In this document: positions 52,653 to 61,865 of the stretch, in pieces
How the letters are laid out: each line of letters opens with the position of its first letter
Position numbering within the stretch: position 1 is the stretch's first letter
Source of the DNA: Desulfotruncus arcticus DSM 17038
Lineage (GTDB): Bacteria; Bacillota; Desulfotomaculia; Desulfotomaculales; Desulfallaceae
NCBI RefSeq assembly: GCF_900113335.1
Contig: NZ_FOOX01000011.1
Span: 62,001-126,000, forward strand
Reading direction: 5' to 3'
DNA length: 64,000 nucleotides
Notes under the pieces: model-generated
What the model saw: the letters and a program-made list of their open reading frames with translations, nothing else
What the model was told of the DNA's origin: nothing
Database searches by the model: none
Position numbers and translations under genes: made by a program

Positions 52653-53594
52653 CTAAACAACCTGCGCGTTATTCGAAAACCAGGCCACGGTTTGTTGAAG
52701 GCCGGTTTCCAGATTTACCCGTGGGCAATATTGGAGCAGCGCTTCGGCCTTTTTAATTGACGCCAGGGAGTGTTTTACGTCACCGGGGCGGGAATCGGTA
52801 TATAATGCCTCAACGCTTTTGCCCGTAATCTTTTTAAGCAAGCCCAGCAACTCATTTAGGTTAATCATTTGACCACGAGCTATATTAAATACTTCGCCGG
52901 CCGCTCCCTCAGCTTTGGCAGCCAAAATATTGCCTTTAACCACATCAGAAATAAAAGTAAAATCGCGTGACTGTTTTCCATCCCCATATATCACAGGAGG
53001 ATCACCTTGCAGCAAGGCCATAATAAATTTGGGGATCACAGCGGCATACTGGGAATTGGGGTTTTGCCGCGGGCCGAAAACGTTAAAATATCTTAACCCC
53101 ACTGTTTCCAAACCGTACAGCTCATAAAACAGACTCCCGTAAACTTCGTTGGCCATTTTCGAGGCCGCATACGGAGACATCGGCTTTAACAGCATTTTTT
53201 CTTCTTTAGGCAGGTTTTCATTACTGCCGTAAACGGAAGAAGACGAGGCGTAAATCACCCTTTTTACACCCTTATCCCGGGCTGCCAGAAAGACATTTAA
53301 AGTCCCTTCGATATTGACCCGGTTCGTGCTGTAAGGATCCGCCACCGATCTGGGCACGGAAGGAAGAGCAGCTTGGTGAAATACCACATCCATACCTTCC
53401 ACAGCCCTTAAAACATCTTCCCTTTGGGATAAATCCCCTACTACCAGATCAATTTTTTTTATTATTGGCTGTATATTTTCAAATTTTCCTGTTGCAAAGT
53501 TATCCAAAATGCGCACTTCATAGCCCTCAGCTACCAGAGCGTGCACCAAATTTGACCCGATAAAACCGGCACCGCCTGTAACCAAACATCTCAA
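52653..53594 (-). CDS. UDP-sugar 4-epimerase (WbpP/GalE-like, extended SDR)
   Basis: 313 residues. NAD motif VTGGAGFIGSNLV; active site YASSSSVYG and SPYAASKMANEVY (Tyr-x3-Lys intact); RYFNVFGPRQNPNSQYAAVIPKFI and RDFTFISDVV fit UDP-GlcNAc/UDP-GlcNAcA 4-epimerases of the WbpP type. It would interconvert gluco and galacto sugars for the polymer. TTG start behind GGGGGG. Confidence 0.93.
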   Translation of the reverse strand: MRCLVTGGAGFIGSNLVHALVAEGYEVRILDNFATGKFENIQPIIKKIDLVVGDLSQREDVLRAVEGMDVVFHQAALPSVPRSVADPYSTNRVNIEGTLNVFLAARDKGVKRVIYASSSSVYGSNENLPKEEKMLLKPMSPYAASKMANEVYGSLFYELYGLETVGLRYFNVFGPRQNPNSQYAAVIPKFIMALLQGDPPVIYGDGKQSRDFTFISDVVKGNILAAKAEGAAGEVFNIARGQMINLNELLGLLKKITGKSVEALYTDSRPGDVKHSLASIKKAEALLQYCPRVNLETGLQQTVAWFSNNAQVV

Positions 53595-53660
53595 GTCTGC
53601 ATCCCCCCATTACGTTATATAAATCCTCGTTCACCCAGCCATTCTCCACCGTGGTATGCA

Positions 53661-54311
53661 TTAATCGTTACTTCCGGATTGACCGGTTGCATTATTAATT
53701 GGGCGATCCTGTTCTCCATCCTCAGCTCTAATAGAAGCTCTGAATAATGCTACTCCGACAATCAACAGCAAACCAACTGCACCCGCCAATAAAATATTTA
53801 AATTATGGTTTGGCCAAACCGGGGTATTAGGCGGTGAAGCAGGGTCAATAATTTGAATATTATCCAAAACCATTAATTCGGCCACCTTTTCCAGCAATAC
53901 CCGCGCCACCTCATTGGCCAACATGGCAGAAAGTGTTGGATTCGTACTATTTACAGTTATTCTTAAGAATTCCGTCTCACCCAGCAGCTCAATATTAACT
54001 CTCTTCCTTAAATCATCAACCGACATTTTAAGGTTATTCTGCTTAATCACTTCTTCAAAAATCATGGTGCTTTTGGCCAGCTCACAATAAGTCCTAACCA
54101 GCCTTTGGTTTAACATAATGGTTCCGACCCTTACCTCATAAGGAGAAGAAGCTGTTGGCTGATTAAACACCATTAAAGTTGTTGATGCCTTATAGACAGG
54201 AGATAAAACATATAAACTAATTACTGCGCTAAATATCATGGCCAAAATAGGAACTGCCACCAAAGCCAATTTTAACTCACTTAGTACACTTGTAAATTCT
54301 TTAGCCCTCAA
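53661..54311 (-). CDS. Wzz/YveK-type chain-length regulator
   Basis: 216 residues with two transmembrane segments (LALVAVPILAMIFSAVISLYVL and NILLAGAVGLLLIVGVALF) and an extracytoplasmic Wzz domain between (YKASTTLMVFNQPT, MLNQRLVRTYCELAKSTMIFEEVI, DNIQIIDPASPPNTPVWPN). It has no kinase domain, as in Firmicutes YveK/CapA modulators, and no partner BY-kinase is visible nearby. TTG start behind GGGGGGG. Confidence 0.9.
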   Translation of the reverse strand: MRAKEFTSVLSELKLALVAVPILAMIFSAVISLYVLSPVYKASTTLMVFNQPTASSPYEVRVGTIMLNQRLVRTYCELAKSTMIFEEVIKQNNLKMSVDDLRKRVNIELLGETEFLRITVNSTNPTLSAMLANEVARVLLEKVAELMVLDNIQIIDPASPPNTPVWPNHNLNILLAGAVGLLLIVGVALFRASIRAEDGEQDRPINNATGQSGSND

Positions 54312-54363
54312 AAAAAGCTACCCCCCCGCAATCATAACAATATCCGTAATGCTAATCTTATCG

Positions 54364-54933
54364 CTATTCCGTTAAGTAATTTAAGTACCTTTTGGATACC
54401 CATCCGTCCAATCCGTTGTCCATTCTTACTTTGACCCACTCAGAACCCTCAGGTACTTCCACTTCGGTTACAATTTGGCCATATTGCACATTGCCGATTA
54501 TTTCAGCATTGTTATCGGCATCTGACCGGACATTAAGTTCGGGGACCATTACAATCAGCTTTTTATCAGCTGAGCCCTCAGGCGGTGTTTCAGCTGATAA
54601 ACTAATATCTTCTGTTCCATCCTCAGCAATTGTTTCTTCCTGAGCATCATTTTGTTCAGAATTTTGTTCTTCTGTTGTTTGTACCTCTAAGAATGGCTCT
54701 TCAAAATCTTTTAGCTCTCTTAATTTGATTTCGGCCGGTTTGGGCTCATATGAATATTTTTGCAAAATTGGAGAAGGAACACTTAATAAGGTACCTACCA
54801 CTGCGATAATAGTAAAACAAGTTAAAATTATCCACATTTTAGCGTAAGGTCTTTTTAACTCCAGCTGTACAATGCTGAAGAAACAAAAAAGACAGCTTAA
54901 AGTAATCAATATAATAATCAGCCATGACCACAT
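54364..54933 (-). CDS. Membrane protein with C-terminal SH3b domain
   Basis: 189 residues: two membrane segments (LIIILITLSCLFCFFSIVQL and MWIILTCFTIIAVVGTLL), an acidic Gln/Glu-rich linker, and a bacterial SH3 domain at ~130-189 (MVPELNVRSDADNNAEIIGNVQYGQIVTEVEVPEGSEWVKVRMDNGLDGWVSKRYL). SH3b domains bind cell-wall peptides. It lies between the Wzx and Wzz genes. Confidence 0.85.
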   Translation of the reverse strand: MWSWLIIILITLSCLFCFFSIVQLELKRPYAKMWIILTCFTIIAVVGTLLSVPSPILQKYSYEPKPAEIKLRELKDFEEPFLEVQTTEEQNSEQNDAQEETIAEDGTEDISLSAETPPEGSADKKLIVMVPELNVRSDADNNAEIIGNVQYGQIVTEVEVPEGSEWVKVRMDNGLDGWVSKRYLNYLTE

Positions 54934-55015
54934 CTACAAACCCTCTCCTTTAGAAAACTCCCCTTAAACTAAAGAGGGTGTCACCGAATTTATAATTATA
55001 GTTAACCAACTACCC

Positions 55016-56542
55016 TTACGGGTTATCACGACTCACAAAAATACCACCAACCTTTCTTTTTATCAGCACTAAAATCTCCCGTTCTTCATGGTTAAACCCC
55101 ATAAAACACAGCAATCCCGCATAACTTCCCAAAAGCAACAATGACATTATCGGCCAGCTAAGATTGGGGAAAAATTTATTCAACATTATTACCAAACCAT
55201 AGGTTATAAAGGCAGCCAGGAAACTCTTCAATACATTTGCCGAGTAAGGCCATAAGCGATATAAAATATACATTTCCAACAAGCGAACCAGATTAATAAT
55301 CATCATGGATAAGCCAAGAGCCAAAGCAGCACCTAAAATACCATAATTTTTTATAAATAAATAATTTAAAATTATATTTATCAAAACAAAGGCACAGTTA
55401 TTAATCAAATCCAGATCCTGCTTACCCATAATTAACATATATTCAAGGGGTCCGGTGCATACATTTACAAACTGCGCCAGACAACATAGAATTAAAATAT
55501 TTTTACCAACTACATATTCCACCCCAAACATGCCCATAATCAGTTCTGCATAAATAATAATAAATAAAACAAACGGTAAGGTTAAGGATATTGTCCACCT
55601 TGTAACTGTTTTAAAGAGTGAATTTAATTCTTTAAGCTTGTTATTGTGAAAATGTTCTGCAATAACCGGAGCAACTATTAAATTAAATGCCTGCATAAAT
55701 ATCACTATTTGAGCGGCAATTTTACCCCCGGCGGCATATACGCCTATATCACCGGCCAGCACCATTTTTCCCAAAATTACTTTATCAAACTGATTGATTA
55801 CCAGCGGCAAAAACCTGGCTATATAAACAGGCATGGCAAAACGAAATAATTTTTGAGGCTCATAAATAGGTTTGCCTTTAAAAAGCAAAACCCGACTGAT
55901 TTTAAATATAGCTATGGCGCCAAAAACAGCAACCAATACCCACGCTAAGACAAAGGATTTTAACGCATGGATAATAGTTAATCCCACCAGGCAAGAAACA
56001 ACAAGGCAAATTATATATATTGCAGGGTGTAATATATATTGCATTAATGAATAGTAAAATATACTTTGCGTAGCCCTGGCAGACGCGGTTAAGATAGCCG
56101 CAAAGACATAAAAAGGTATGGAAACGGCAAAAAATTTTAAAACAAATTCCAATTCCTCTTTATCAAAGATATTCTTGGCAATATGAGATGCTGATATAAA
56201 TATAAAAATAGCTGTTAGTGCGGCGACTATAACCGTGAGTATACTGGCCAGCTTGAATAAACCTTTTAATCTGGGCTGATCTTTTTCGGTGCTATACACA
56301 CTGCCGAACTTAATAATCCCTTCCGACAAACCTAATTGGGAAATTTGACCGGCTATAGTAAAAATGCTAAAGCCGATCGTATATAAACCGTATTTTTCAG
56401 GCCCAAGTAATCTTACCAGTAATACTTGTGTTAAAAACCTGATCATATTGCCCAGAAACGAACCGACAATTGCTATGCCACCATGGCGAGCCACGGCCAA
56501 AGAAGTTTTAAAAGTTTTATCCTCCCGGGTGTTTTTATTCAT
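55016..56542 (-). CDS. Wzx-type lipid-linked oligosaccharide flippase (MOP superfamily)
   Basis: 508 residues with about 14 predicted transmembrane helices. The N-terminus HGGIAIVGSFLGNMIRFLTQVLLVRLLGPEKYGLYTIGFS is typical of polysaccharide exporters in the MOP superfamily. It would flip undecaprenyl-linked repeat units to the outer face for the Wzy-like polymerase. GGGAAGG precedes the ATG. Confidence 0.92.
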   Translation of the reverse strand: MNKNTREDKTFKTSLAVARHGGIAIVGSFLGNMIRFLTQVLLVRLLGPEKYGLYTIGFSIFTIAGQISQLGLSEGIIKFGSVYSTEKDQPRLKGLFKLASILTVIVAALTAIFIFISASHIAKNIFDKEELEFVLKFFAVSIPFYVFAAILTASARATQSIFYYSLMQYILHPAIYIICLVVSCLVGLTIIHALKSFVLAWVLVAVFGAIAIFKISRVLLFKGKPIYEPQKLFRFAMPVYIARFLPLVINQFDKVILGKMVLAGDIGVYAAGGKIAAQIVIFMQAFNLIVAPVIAEHFHNNKLKELNSLFKTVTRWTISLTLPFVLFIIIYAELIMGMFGVEYVVGKNILILCCLAQFVNVCTGPLEYMLIMGKQDLDLINNCAFVLINIILNYLFIKNYGILGAALALGLSMMIINLVRLLEMYILYRLWPYSANVLKSFLAAFITYGLVIMLNKFFPNLSWPIMSLLLLGSYAGLLCFMGFNHEEREILVLIKRKVGGIFVSRDNP

Positions 56543-56680
56543 AAATGCCTTCCCTGGGAACTCCCCAGATATAATTTGTTATACCTGTTATTTTATGTTT
56601 CTTTTTTAAAAGTGTTCCAAAAAAGAAGGCGGTTTTGTTTCAGTGAACAAAACCGCCCTACTATTTTGGGTATTATGACC

Positions 56681-57469
56681 TTACTCAATAAGCTCCTGCT
56701 CTTCGCTTTCCCCCAGGATTGTATATCCCATTACTCTTAGAACATAGTTGGCATTGGCCAGGGTATCATGTATCATGTTGCTTTTAATGGTTTCGGGAGA
56801 ATTGTAGTACAATATTATGGCTTCAGCAATCTTCTGAGCCAATAGTTCTTGATATCGCGCTTCCTGCAGAAGTTTTCTTTCATGGGCATTGCTTAAATAA
56901 CCCACCTCCACCAGCACGGCTGGAATTTTGGTTTGCCTGACCATATAGCAATTGGTGATCTTGGCGATTCTTTGGGTCATGCCGGGAATACTCCGTAATT
57001 CCTGCTGTATCGCCAGCGCCAGGATTTTGCCATCGGTTGATTTGGCATGGTAAAAGGTTTCCGCGCCTTCATAACCGCGTTTACGCGAGCCGTTAACGTG
57101 AATGGTTAATAAAATATCGGCCTTATGGGCTTTAGCTATTTCTATCCGCTGGTTCAGGTCATAGCGCTTCGCTTGACGTCCCCGCATCCCCGGCAGAGCG
57201 TAATTATAATCTCCATCGCGGGTTAATATTATTTGTGCGCCGTTTTTTTTCAGATTATCGGCCACCTTTCTGGCTACTATCAAGTTGATGTCCTTCTCAT
57301 AAAGGTCTTCCCATAGTGTCCCCGGGTCATAACCACCGTGTCCCGGATCAATGGCAATGATTTTTGAGTTTAAAGGCAATGATTTTTTCGCCTTGGGACT
57401 GGCGCACGCCGTGCTCAGCGGCAACAAATAAATTGCCAGTACCAGCAGCGCCAAAAAAATTCTTCTCAT
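56681..57469 (-). CDS. N-acetylmuramoyl-L-alanine amidase (Amidase_3, CwlD-like)
   Basis: About 262 residues: signal peptide (IFLALLVLAIYLLPLSTACA), then an Amidase_3 zinc domain with KIIAIDPGHGGYDPGT, VARKVADNL, LLTIHVNGSRKRGYEGAETFYH and PAVLVEVGYLSNAHERKLL (zinc His/Glu and catalytic Glu). The ATG at 57469 has GGGGGAGG upstream. It cleaves the amide between MurNAc and L-Ala, possibly for spore cortex. Directly downstream of a second, larger amidase fusion. Confidence 0.93.
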   Translation of the reverse strand: MRRIFLALLVLAIYLLPLSTACASPKAKKSLPLNSKIIAIDPGHGGYDPGTLWEDLYEKDINLIVARKVADNLKKNGAQIILTRDGDYNYALPGMRGRQAKRYDLNQRIEIAKAHKADILLTIHVNGSRKRGYEGAETFYHAKSTDGKILALAIQQELRSIPGMTQRIAKITNCYMVRQTKIPAVLVEVGYLSNAHERKLLQEARYQELLAQKIAEAIILYYNSPETIKSNMIHDTLANANYVLRVMGYTILGESEEQELIE

Positions 57470-57485
57470 AAATGGCCTCCCCCAA

Positions 57486-59369
57486 TTAATGTACCAGTTC
57501 AGAAAGGTAGACAAATTCGATGCCCCGGGCCTCCATAACAGGTATCATTTCCTTAATCGCCCGGGCCGTCTTATCCCCGCCATTCCCTACATGTCCAATG
57601 CCGACAGCGCTGCCTTGGGCCAATGCTTTTTCCGCCAAAAGATTGAGCTGTTTTTTGATTTTAGCTACATTTTTGATGTCATCAAGAAAAACATCCCTTT
57701 GCGTACAAGCGATGCCCATATTTTGGGCTATTTCAAGCATCTTGGAGCCTTCCGAAGTTTTGCTGTCCAGAACCATAAAGCCCCTATCTTTGGCAGCTTC
57801 CAGCACGGGAGTTATTAAATCCTCCCGGGATGTGATCAATGACCCGGTATGGTTGTTAAACCCGGTGGCGTAAGGCACCTGGTTAAAATCCTTTATTGCC
57901 TGTTCACGTATTTCCACCGGGGTCATGTTGGAAGTTATCGCCCCCGGACCGAGCCAGCTGGCTTTACCCTTTAGCGGCTGCAGGGGTAGATGGACAATGA
58001 CCTCATAACCCCGCTGGGCCGCCTGTTTGGATTCGGCTGTAGTATTCTCCAGGTTGGGCATAACCGCAAAAGTCAGCGGCCTGTCTATTTGCATCATTTC
58101 CTTTACGCCATGCCGATCACTGGAACCAAAGTCATCAATAACAATGGCCACTTTGGCTTTTTTGCCTTCCATTAAACCGCCGGCCACTCTGGTAAGTGAC
58201 ATTTTATTGCGGTCCAGCGGTTTGCTGATATCCATATGCCTGGCTAAAGTACGCACTTCTGCACCATTTACGGTCAGTTTGACACTGTGCAATTGAGGCA
58301 GTTCAAAAAGGGTGTATGCTATCGAACTAAGAGCAATCCATTCCTCTTCGCTCCCGATGCTGTCCAGATTTACATTATCTATTTTCAGGTCCACCCGGGC
58401 CAGGGTACCCAACACCTGTACGTCCTGGATATTGACACCACGGGGTATACAAGAGCTTAATTCCGAATTGTTTCTGGGCCCTTCCGCTAGTTTTTTTAGA
58501 GACAGCCGGGCTTTTTCCGCCAGGCTCTTGTCTTCGAAGCTTTCGTCACCTGCTTCAACTTCCTCGGACAGCATTAGTAATTTACTTGGATTTTTAGGTA
58601 AAAAAAATGCGCCAGGTTTATTTTCACCTGCTTGTCCAACGTATTTTTCTTTCTGTGCCGGCAAATCCCCGGCTGTTTTAACCGGGTTGGCTCGATTAAA
58701 GTAATTATTGATGCCCGTGCCAATAGCATGGGCGATTTCTTTTTGATAACGGGAATTTTGCAGTTGTTTAAAATCGCGAGTATTGGACAAGTACCCCATT
58801 TCAACCACCACGGCAGGTATGTCCAGATGGGTAAGCACATAATAATTTCTGGCGTGGCTTGTTCTTTTAACCATTGCAGGTATGCGCCGCAACTCCCGCT
58901 GGATGTTTTGAGCCAAGTCCCCGGCGGAATAATTGGCATCATTGTGGAAGACCACCGCCCCGGCCTTACTGTTCTTGGAAGAAGCATTCACATGCAGGCT
59001 TACATATATGTCGGCTTCGTACTTAGCTGCCTGGGCGATTCTTGCATCAAGTTCATTTTTCCGCTTAAAGAACCACCGGCCCGGTTCGTAATCCCCGTTC
59101 CTGGTCAGTTTGACCTCGGCCCCTTCAAGTTTTAGCATTTTAGCCAGGTTTTGGGCTACTTTAAGGTTGATATCTTTTTCAACTTGCTTGCCGGCTTTAC
59201 ATCCTAAATCCCGCCCCCCATGTCCGGGATCAATAACAACGGTTTTCCCCCGTACACCATTGAACGCCAGGGCCGGCTTATTTTGTTTTACGGAGCCGTC
59301 TAAATGCATGGTCAAAAGCAAACAACCGATAAGCGCCATGATCAAAAAGCACCGTCTATATCTTTTCAT
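57486..59369 (-). CDS. Three-domain fusion: Amidase_3 - GerMN - divergent polysaccharide deacetylase
   Basis: About 627 residues. Signal segment, then Amidase_3 at ~35-220 (VVIDPGHGGRDLGCKAG, VSLHVNASSKNSKAG, VVVEMGYLSNTRDFKQL), a GerMN-type domain at ~275-385 (PRGVNIQDVQVLGTLARVDL, SSIAYTLFELPQLHSVKLTVNG), and a divergent polysaccharide deacetylase at ~405-625 (VAIVIDDFGSSDRHGV, TFAVMPNLENT, IGHVGNGGDKTARAI). Each domain looks complete. The set links cortex-type peptidoglycan hydrolysis, spore germination and glycan deacetylation in one exported protein. The ATG at 59369 has GAGGAG upstream. Confidence 0.9.
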   Translation of the reverse strand: MKRYRRCFLIMALIGCLLLTMHLDGSVKQNKPALAFNGVRGKTVVIDPGHGGRDLGCKAGKQVEKDINLKVAQNLAKMLKLEGAEVKLTRNGDYEPGRWFFKRKNELDARIAQAAKYEADIYVSLHVNASSKNSKAGAVVFHNDANYSAGDLAQNIQRELRRIPAMVKRTSHARNYYVLTHLDIPAVVVEMGYLSNTRDFKQLQNSRYQKEIAHAIGTGINNYFNRANPVKTAGDLPAQKEKYVGQAGENKPGAFFLPKNPSKLLMLSEEVEAGDESFEDKSLAEKARLSLKKLAEGPRNNSELSSCIPRGVNIQDVQVLGTLARVDLKIDNVNLDSIGSEEEWIALSSIAYTLFELPQLHSVKLTVNGAEVRTLARHMDISKPLDRNKMSLTRVAGGLMEGKKAKVAIVIDDFGSSDRHGVKEMMQIDRPLTFAVMPNLENTTAESKQAAQRGYEVIVHLPLQPLKGKASWLGPGAITSNMTPVEIREQAIKDFNQVPYATGFNNHTGSLITSREDLITPVLEAAKDRGFMVLDSKTSEGSKMLEIAQNMGIACTQRDVFLDDIKNVAKIKKQLNLLAEKALAQGSAVGIGHVGNGGDKTARAIKEMIPVMEARGIEFVYLSELVH

Positions 59370-59722
59370 AGATTCTCCTCTTCCCATTGCATTAAATTTT
59401 CTTAACTTATTTTTTGATAGAATCCATAATTTTTTCCCATGAAGATGTGAGCAGCCGGACTTTTATTTTCCATAAGCAACACTACATAATCACAGCATAA
59501 GGACCGCCTAAAAGTCGACGGTCCTCTGCTTCTATTGTTTTTAACTTCTATTTGTTTTTAAATAGTTTTTAAATGCTAATTATGTTTAAACCGGCTTAAT
59601 TTTAGGTGCCGGGTTTATTTTAACCTTCCTGTTTCGTTAAAAAATCCCCCAAAAATCTCACGTTACCTGTGTCCGGCTCCGGTGGGATTACATACTTTAG
59701 AACATTAAGGCAGGTGAATTGC
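59370..59722. other. Divergent intergenic region
   Basis: 353 bases between the amidase fusion and cysC. It contains an AGGACCG/CGGTCCT hairpin (59500-59525) followed by a T-rich stretch, and AT-rich DNA that probably carries promoters for both directions. No gene or known riboswitch seen. Confidence 0.4.
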
Positions 59723-60307
59723 TTGAGTCATAACTGTAAAATTACCAAGGAAGACCGTTATCTTTTAAATGGACACAGGGGCTGCGTGCTTTGGCTGACC
59801 GGGCTGTCCGGCGCGGGTAAGTCGACTTTAGCCGCAGAATTGGAAGCCGAGCTTTATCGGCGCCGAGTACATGCTTATGTGCTGGATGGCGACACTATCC
59901 GCAGCGGCTTAAATAATGATCTGGGTTTTAACCCGGAGGACCGCCGCGAGAATATTCGCCGGATCGGCGAGGTGGCCAAATTATTTTTTGATGCCGGTTT
60001 TTTTGTGCTTTCGGCATTGATATCTCCTTATCGAAAAGATCGCCGGTTGGCACGCAGCCTATTTCAGCAGGGCGAGTTTTTGGAAATATACGTCAAATGC
60101 GCTATGGCCGAATGTGAGCGGCGAGACCCCAAAGGTTTATATAAAAAAGCCCGGCATGGAATTATTAAAAACTTTACAGGCATCAGCTCTCCTTACGAAG
60201 CTCCTATAAGCCCTGAATTAATTATTGAGACGGATCAACAGCCGCTACAGGAGTGCGTCAGGCAAATAATTAGTTATTTAGAAGACCATGGCTATTTTAA
60301 TAACTAG
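59723..60307 (+). CDS. cysC: Adenylylsulfate kinase (APS kinase)
   Basis: 194 residues. Phosphorylates APS to PAPS with ATP. P-loop GLSGAGKSTLAAELE near residue 30, then LDGDTIRSGLNNDLGFNPEDRRENIRRIGEVAKLF (APS-binding region), ISPYRKDR and KARHGIIKNFTGISSPYE. The TTG at 59723 has GGCAGGTGA upstream. No sulfurylase or sulfotransferase gene is adjacent; PAPS for sulfation of the surface glycan is one possible use (inference). Confidence 0.94.
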   Translation: MSHNCKITKEDRYLLNGHRGCVLWLTGLSGAGKSTLAAELEAELYRRRVHAYVLDGDTIRSGLNNDLGFNPEDRRENIRRIGEVAKLFFDAGFFVLSALISPYRKDRRLARSLFQQGEFLEIYVKCAMAECERRDPKGLYKKARHGIIKNFTGISSPYEAPISPELIIETDQQPLQECVRQIISYLEDHGYFNN

Positions 60308-60352
60308 TTTATTATCCTGAAAAAGTCTTTAAGTTACTTGTATCCGGCACAT

Positions 60353-61621
60353 CTAGTCCAAACATTTCAAGCTTACTCCCTCGCTGACAGTCACAACTTT
60401 TAAGCCGCGATTTTTAATCTCTTGAAATAGCTCATTCAGCCTCTGCTGGTTGATACCGTGATTGGCAGGGGTTTGATTTGCTTCCGTAACAGAGTGGGTA
60501 TAAAAAATCACCCATCCTCCCTGAATAACCGCCTGATCCAGCAGATCTGTCAATTCATCATTGGCCAACCCGGAATCCAGCATAATCCTTTCCAGATTAT
60601 AACGATTAATTGGCGGAATATTAATTTTATTGCCAAAGCATTTAACAGCGGACTCGTGATATTCACTTACTACCGGGTAAGGATCGGTATCAAACCAAAA
60701 AGGATAAGCAAAACTTGCATACTGCAAACCGTTTTTCTGCAGCCATTCTTTTGGTTGTAACAGCTGCTGCCTGATCTCACGATCCCTTAAATCCTTAAAA
60801 TGAATATGATTCTTTGAATGAGAACCGGTCTCCCACCCGGCCTGCTCCATTTCCTGCAACTGCGCTATGGTCATCATGCCGCGGCTGCCCACATTGGACG
60901 GCAAGATATAATTAACCCCCGGGTAGCCATAGCTTTGGTGCAATGGAAAGGCATTATCAAATATTGATTTCGAACTGTGATCATAACATATGGTCACTAA
61001 TCCGGTACCCTTACCCGATTCGTAGATCAACCGCACCAAAATTACACTGGCTTCGGCCCGGGTAACCGGATTCCAGGGGCGAAAGGTTCCATCGGGATAA
61101 CCCGACATTAAATTACGCTCATAAACAATACTGACATACCCCCGGTATGCCGGCGGAATATTAATACCATCATCATAACCTGTATAATTCGACTCAACAG
61201 CAAGTTTAAGCGCCCGGACTATCAACCTTGCCACTTCCACCCTGGGAATCGGCTCTCCGGGCTTTAGTATGCCATTAACGCTTTCCTCGGGTTTTAGTAT
61301 ACCGGACACCACAGCCGTCTCAATATACGGAAAAGACCACGATGTGTTGCCAACATCGGCGTAAGAGGATTCCACCGCACCGTATACGGGAATTTTTAAA
61401 GCTAATATCAGGCACTTGATAAATTCCTCCCGCGTCACATTAGCTTCCGGATGAAAGCTTCCGTCAGGGTAGCCCCCCATGACGGATGTATCCGCCAACT
61501 TTGTAATATACCCTTCCGCCCAATGTCCGGCTACATCATTCAGCGGATTGGCAACAGCAGCAGGGACTAATGTAACAATATAAAAAAATATCGCCATTAT
61601 TAACCAGGTGGTTTTTTTCAT
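60353..61621 (-). CDS. SLH-anchored polysaccharide deacetylase
   Basis: About 422 residues: signal peptide, three SLH domains at ~25-205 (DVAGHWAEGYITKLADTSVMGGYPDGSFHPEANVTREEFIK ... GYPDGTFRPWNPVTRAEASVILVRL), then a NodB-like domain with ICYDHSS, the metal motif GSHSKNH (HxxxH), FAYPFWFD and GWVIFYTHSV. The first motif is YDHS instead of the usual FDDG, so one metal Asp is His. It would modify wall or surface glycan. The ATG at 61621 has GGGGGAGG upstream. Confidence 0.9.
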   Translation of the reverse strand: MKKTTWLIMAIFFYIVTLVPAAVANPLNDVAGHWAEGYITKLADTSVMGGYPDGSFHPEANVTREEFIKCLILALKIPVYGAVESSYADVGNTSWSFPYIETAVVSGILKPEESVNGILKPGEPIPRVEVARLIVRALKLAVESNYTGYDDGINIPPAYRGYVSIVYERNLMSGYPDGTFRPWNPVTRAEASVILVRLIYESGKGTGLVTICYDHSSKSIFDNAFPLHQSYGYPGVNYILPSNVGSRGMMTIAQLQEMEQAGWETGSHSKNHIHFKDLRDREIRQQLLQPKEWLQKNGLQYASFAYPFWFDTDPYPVVSEYHESAVKCFGNKINIPPINRYNLERIMLDSGLANDELTDLLDQAVIQGGWVIFYTHSVTEANQTPANHGINQQRLNELFQEIKNRGLKVVTVSEGVSLKCLD

Positions 61622-61747
61622 TTTTACCTCCCCCAATGACTAATTAATAATATATATGTGTAACAACCTGAAATTAATAACATATTATAAAGTTAACTGT
61701 GCCCAAAAGCTCAGTGAAACCGTTCAGTCAAAGCTGAACATAAAGAG

Positions 61748-61772
61748 GAACTCCCACTATAGCAGCGGGAGT
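61748..61772. other. CTCCC/GGGAG hairpin, possible IS200/IS605-type end remnant
   Basis: AACTCCCACTATAGCAGCGGGAGTCTT forms a short stem (ACTCCC/GGGAGT). It resembles in style the end hairpins left by IS200/IS605 elements, but no transposase remains. Weak call. Confidence 0.3.
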
Positions 61773-61802
61773 CTTGGAAGCAGTTTTAATACGGAGGTGA
61801 AA

Positions 61803-61865
61803 ATGTACTTATCTGTAATTATTTGTAATTTATATAACAAGGAGGGTTTTTTTATTGAGTGTTAA
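61803..61865 (+). CDS. Short leader peptide overlapping the rhodanese gene
   Basis: A 20-residue open frame (begins MYLSVIICNLY) with a very good GGAGGTGAAA ribosome site. Its stop lies eight bases past the TTG start of the next gene and it spans that gene's ribosome site. It may couple or regulate translation of the lipoprotein. Too short for homology. Confidence 0.4.
   Translation: MYLSVIICNLYNKEGFFIEC

Noticed and set aside
61748-61772. T-box or other riboswitch upstream of the rhodanese lipoprotein
   Set aside because: Only a short CTCCC/GGGAG hairpin is present; no conserved T-box or aptamer core was found.
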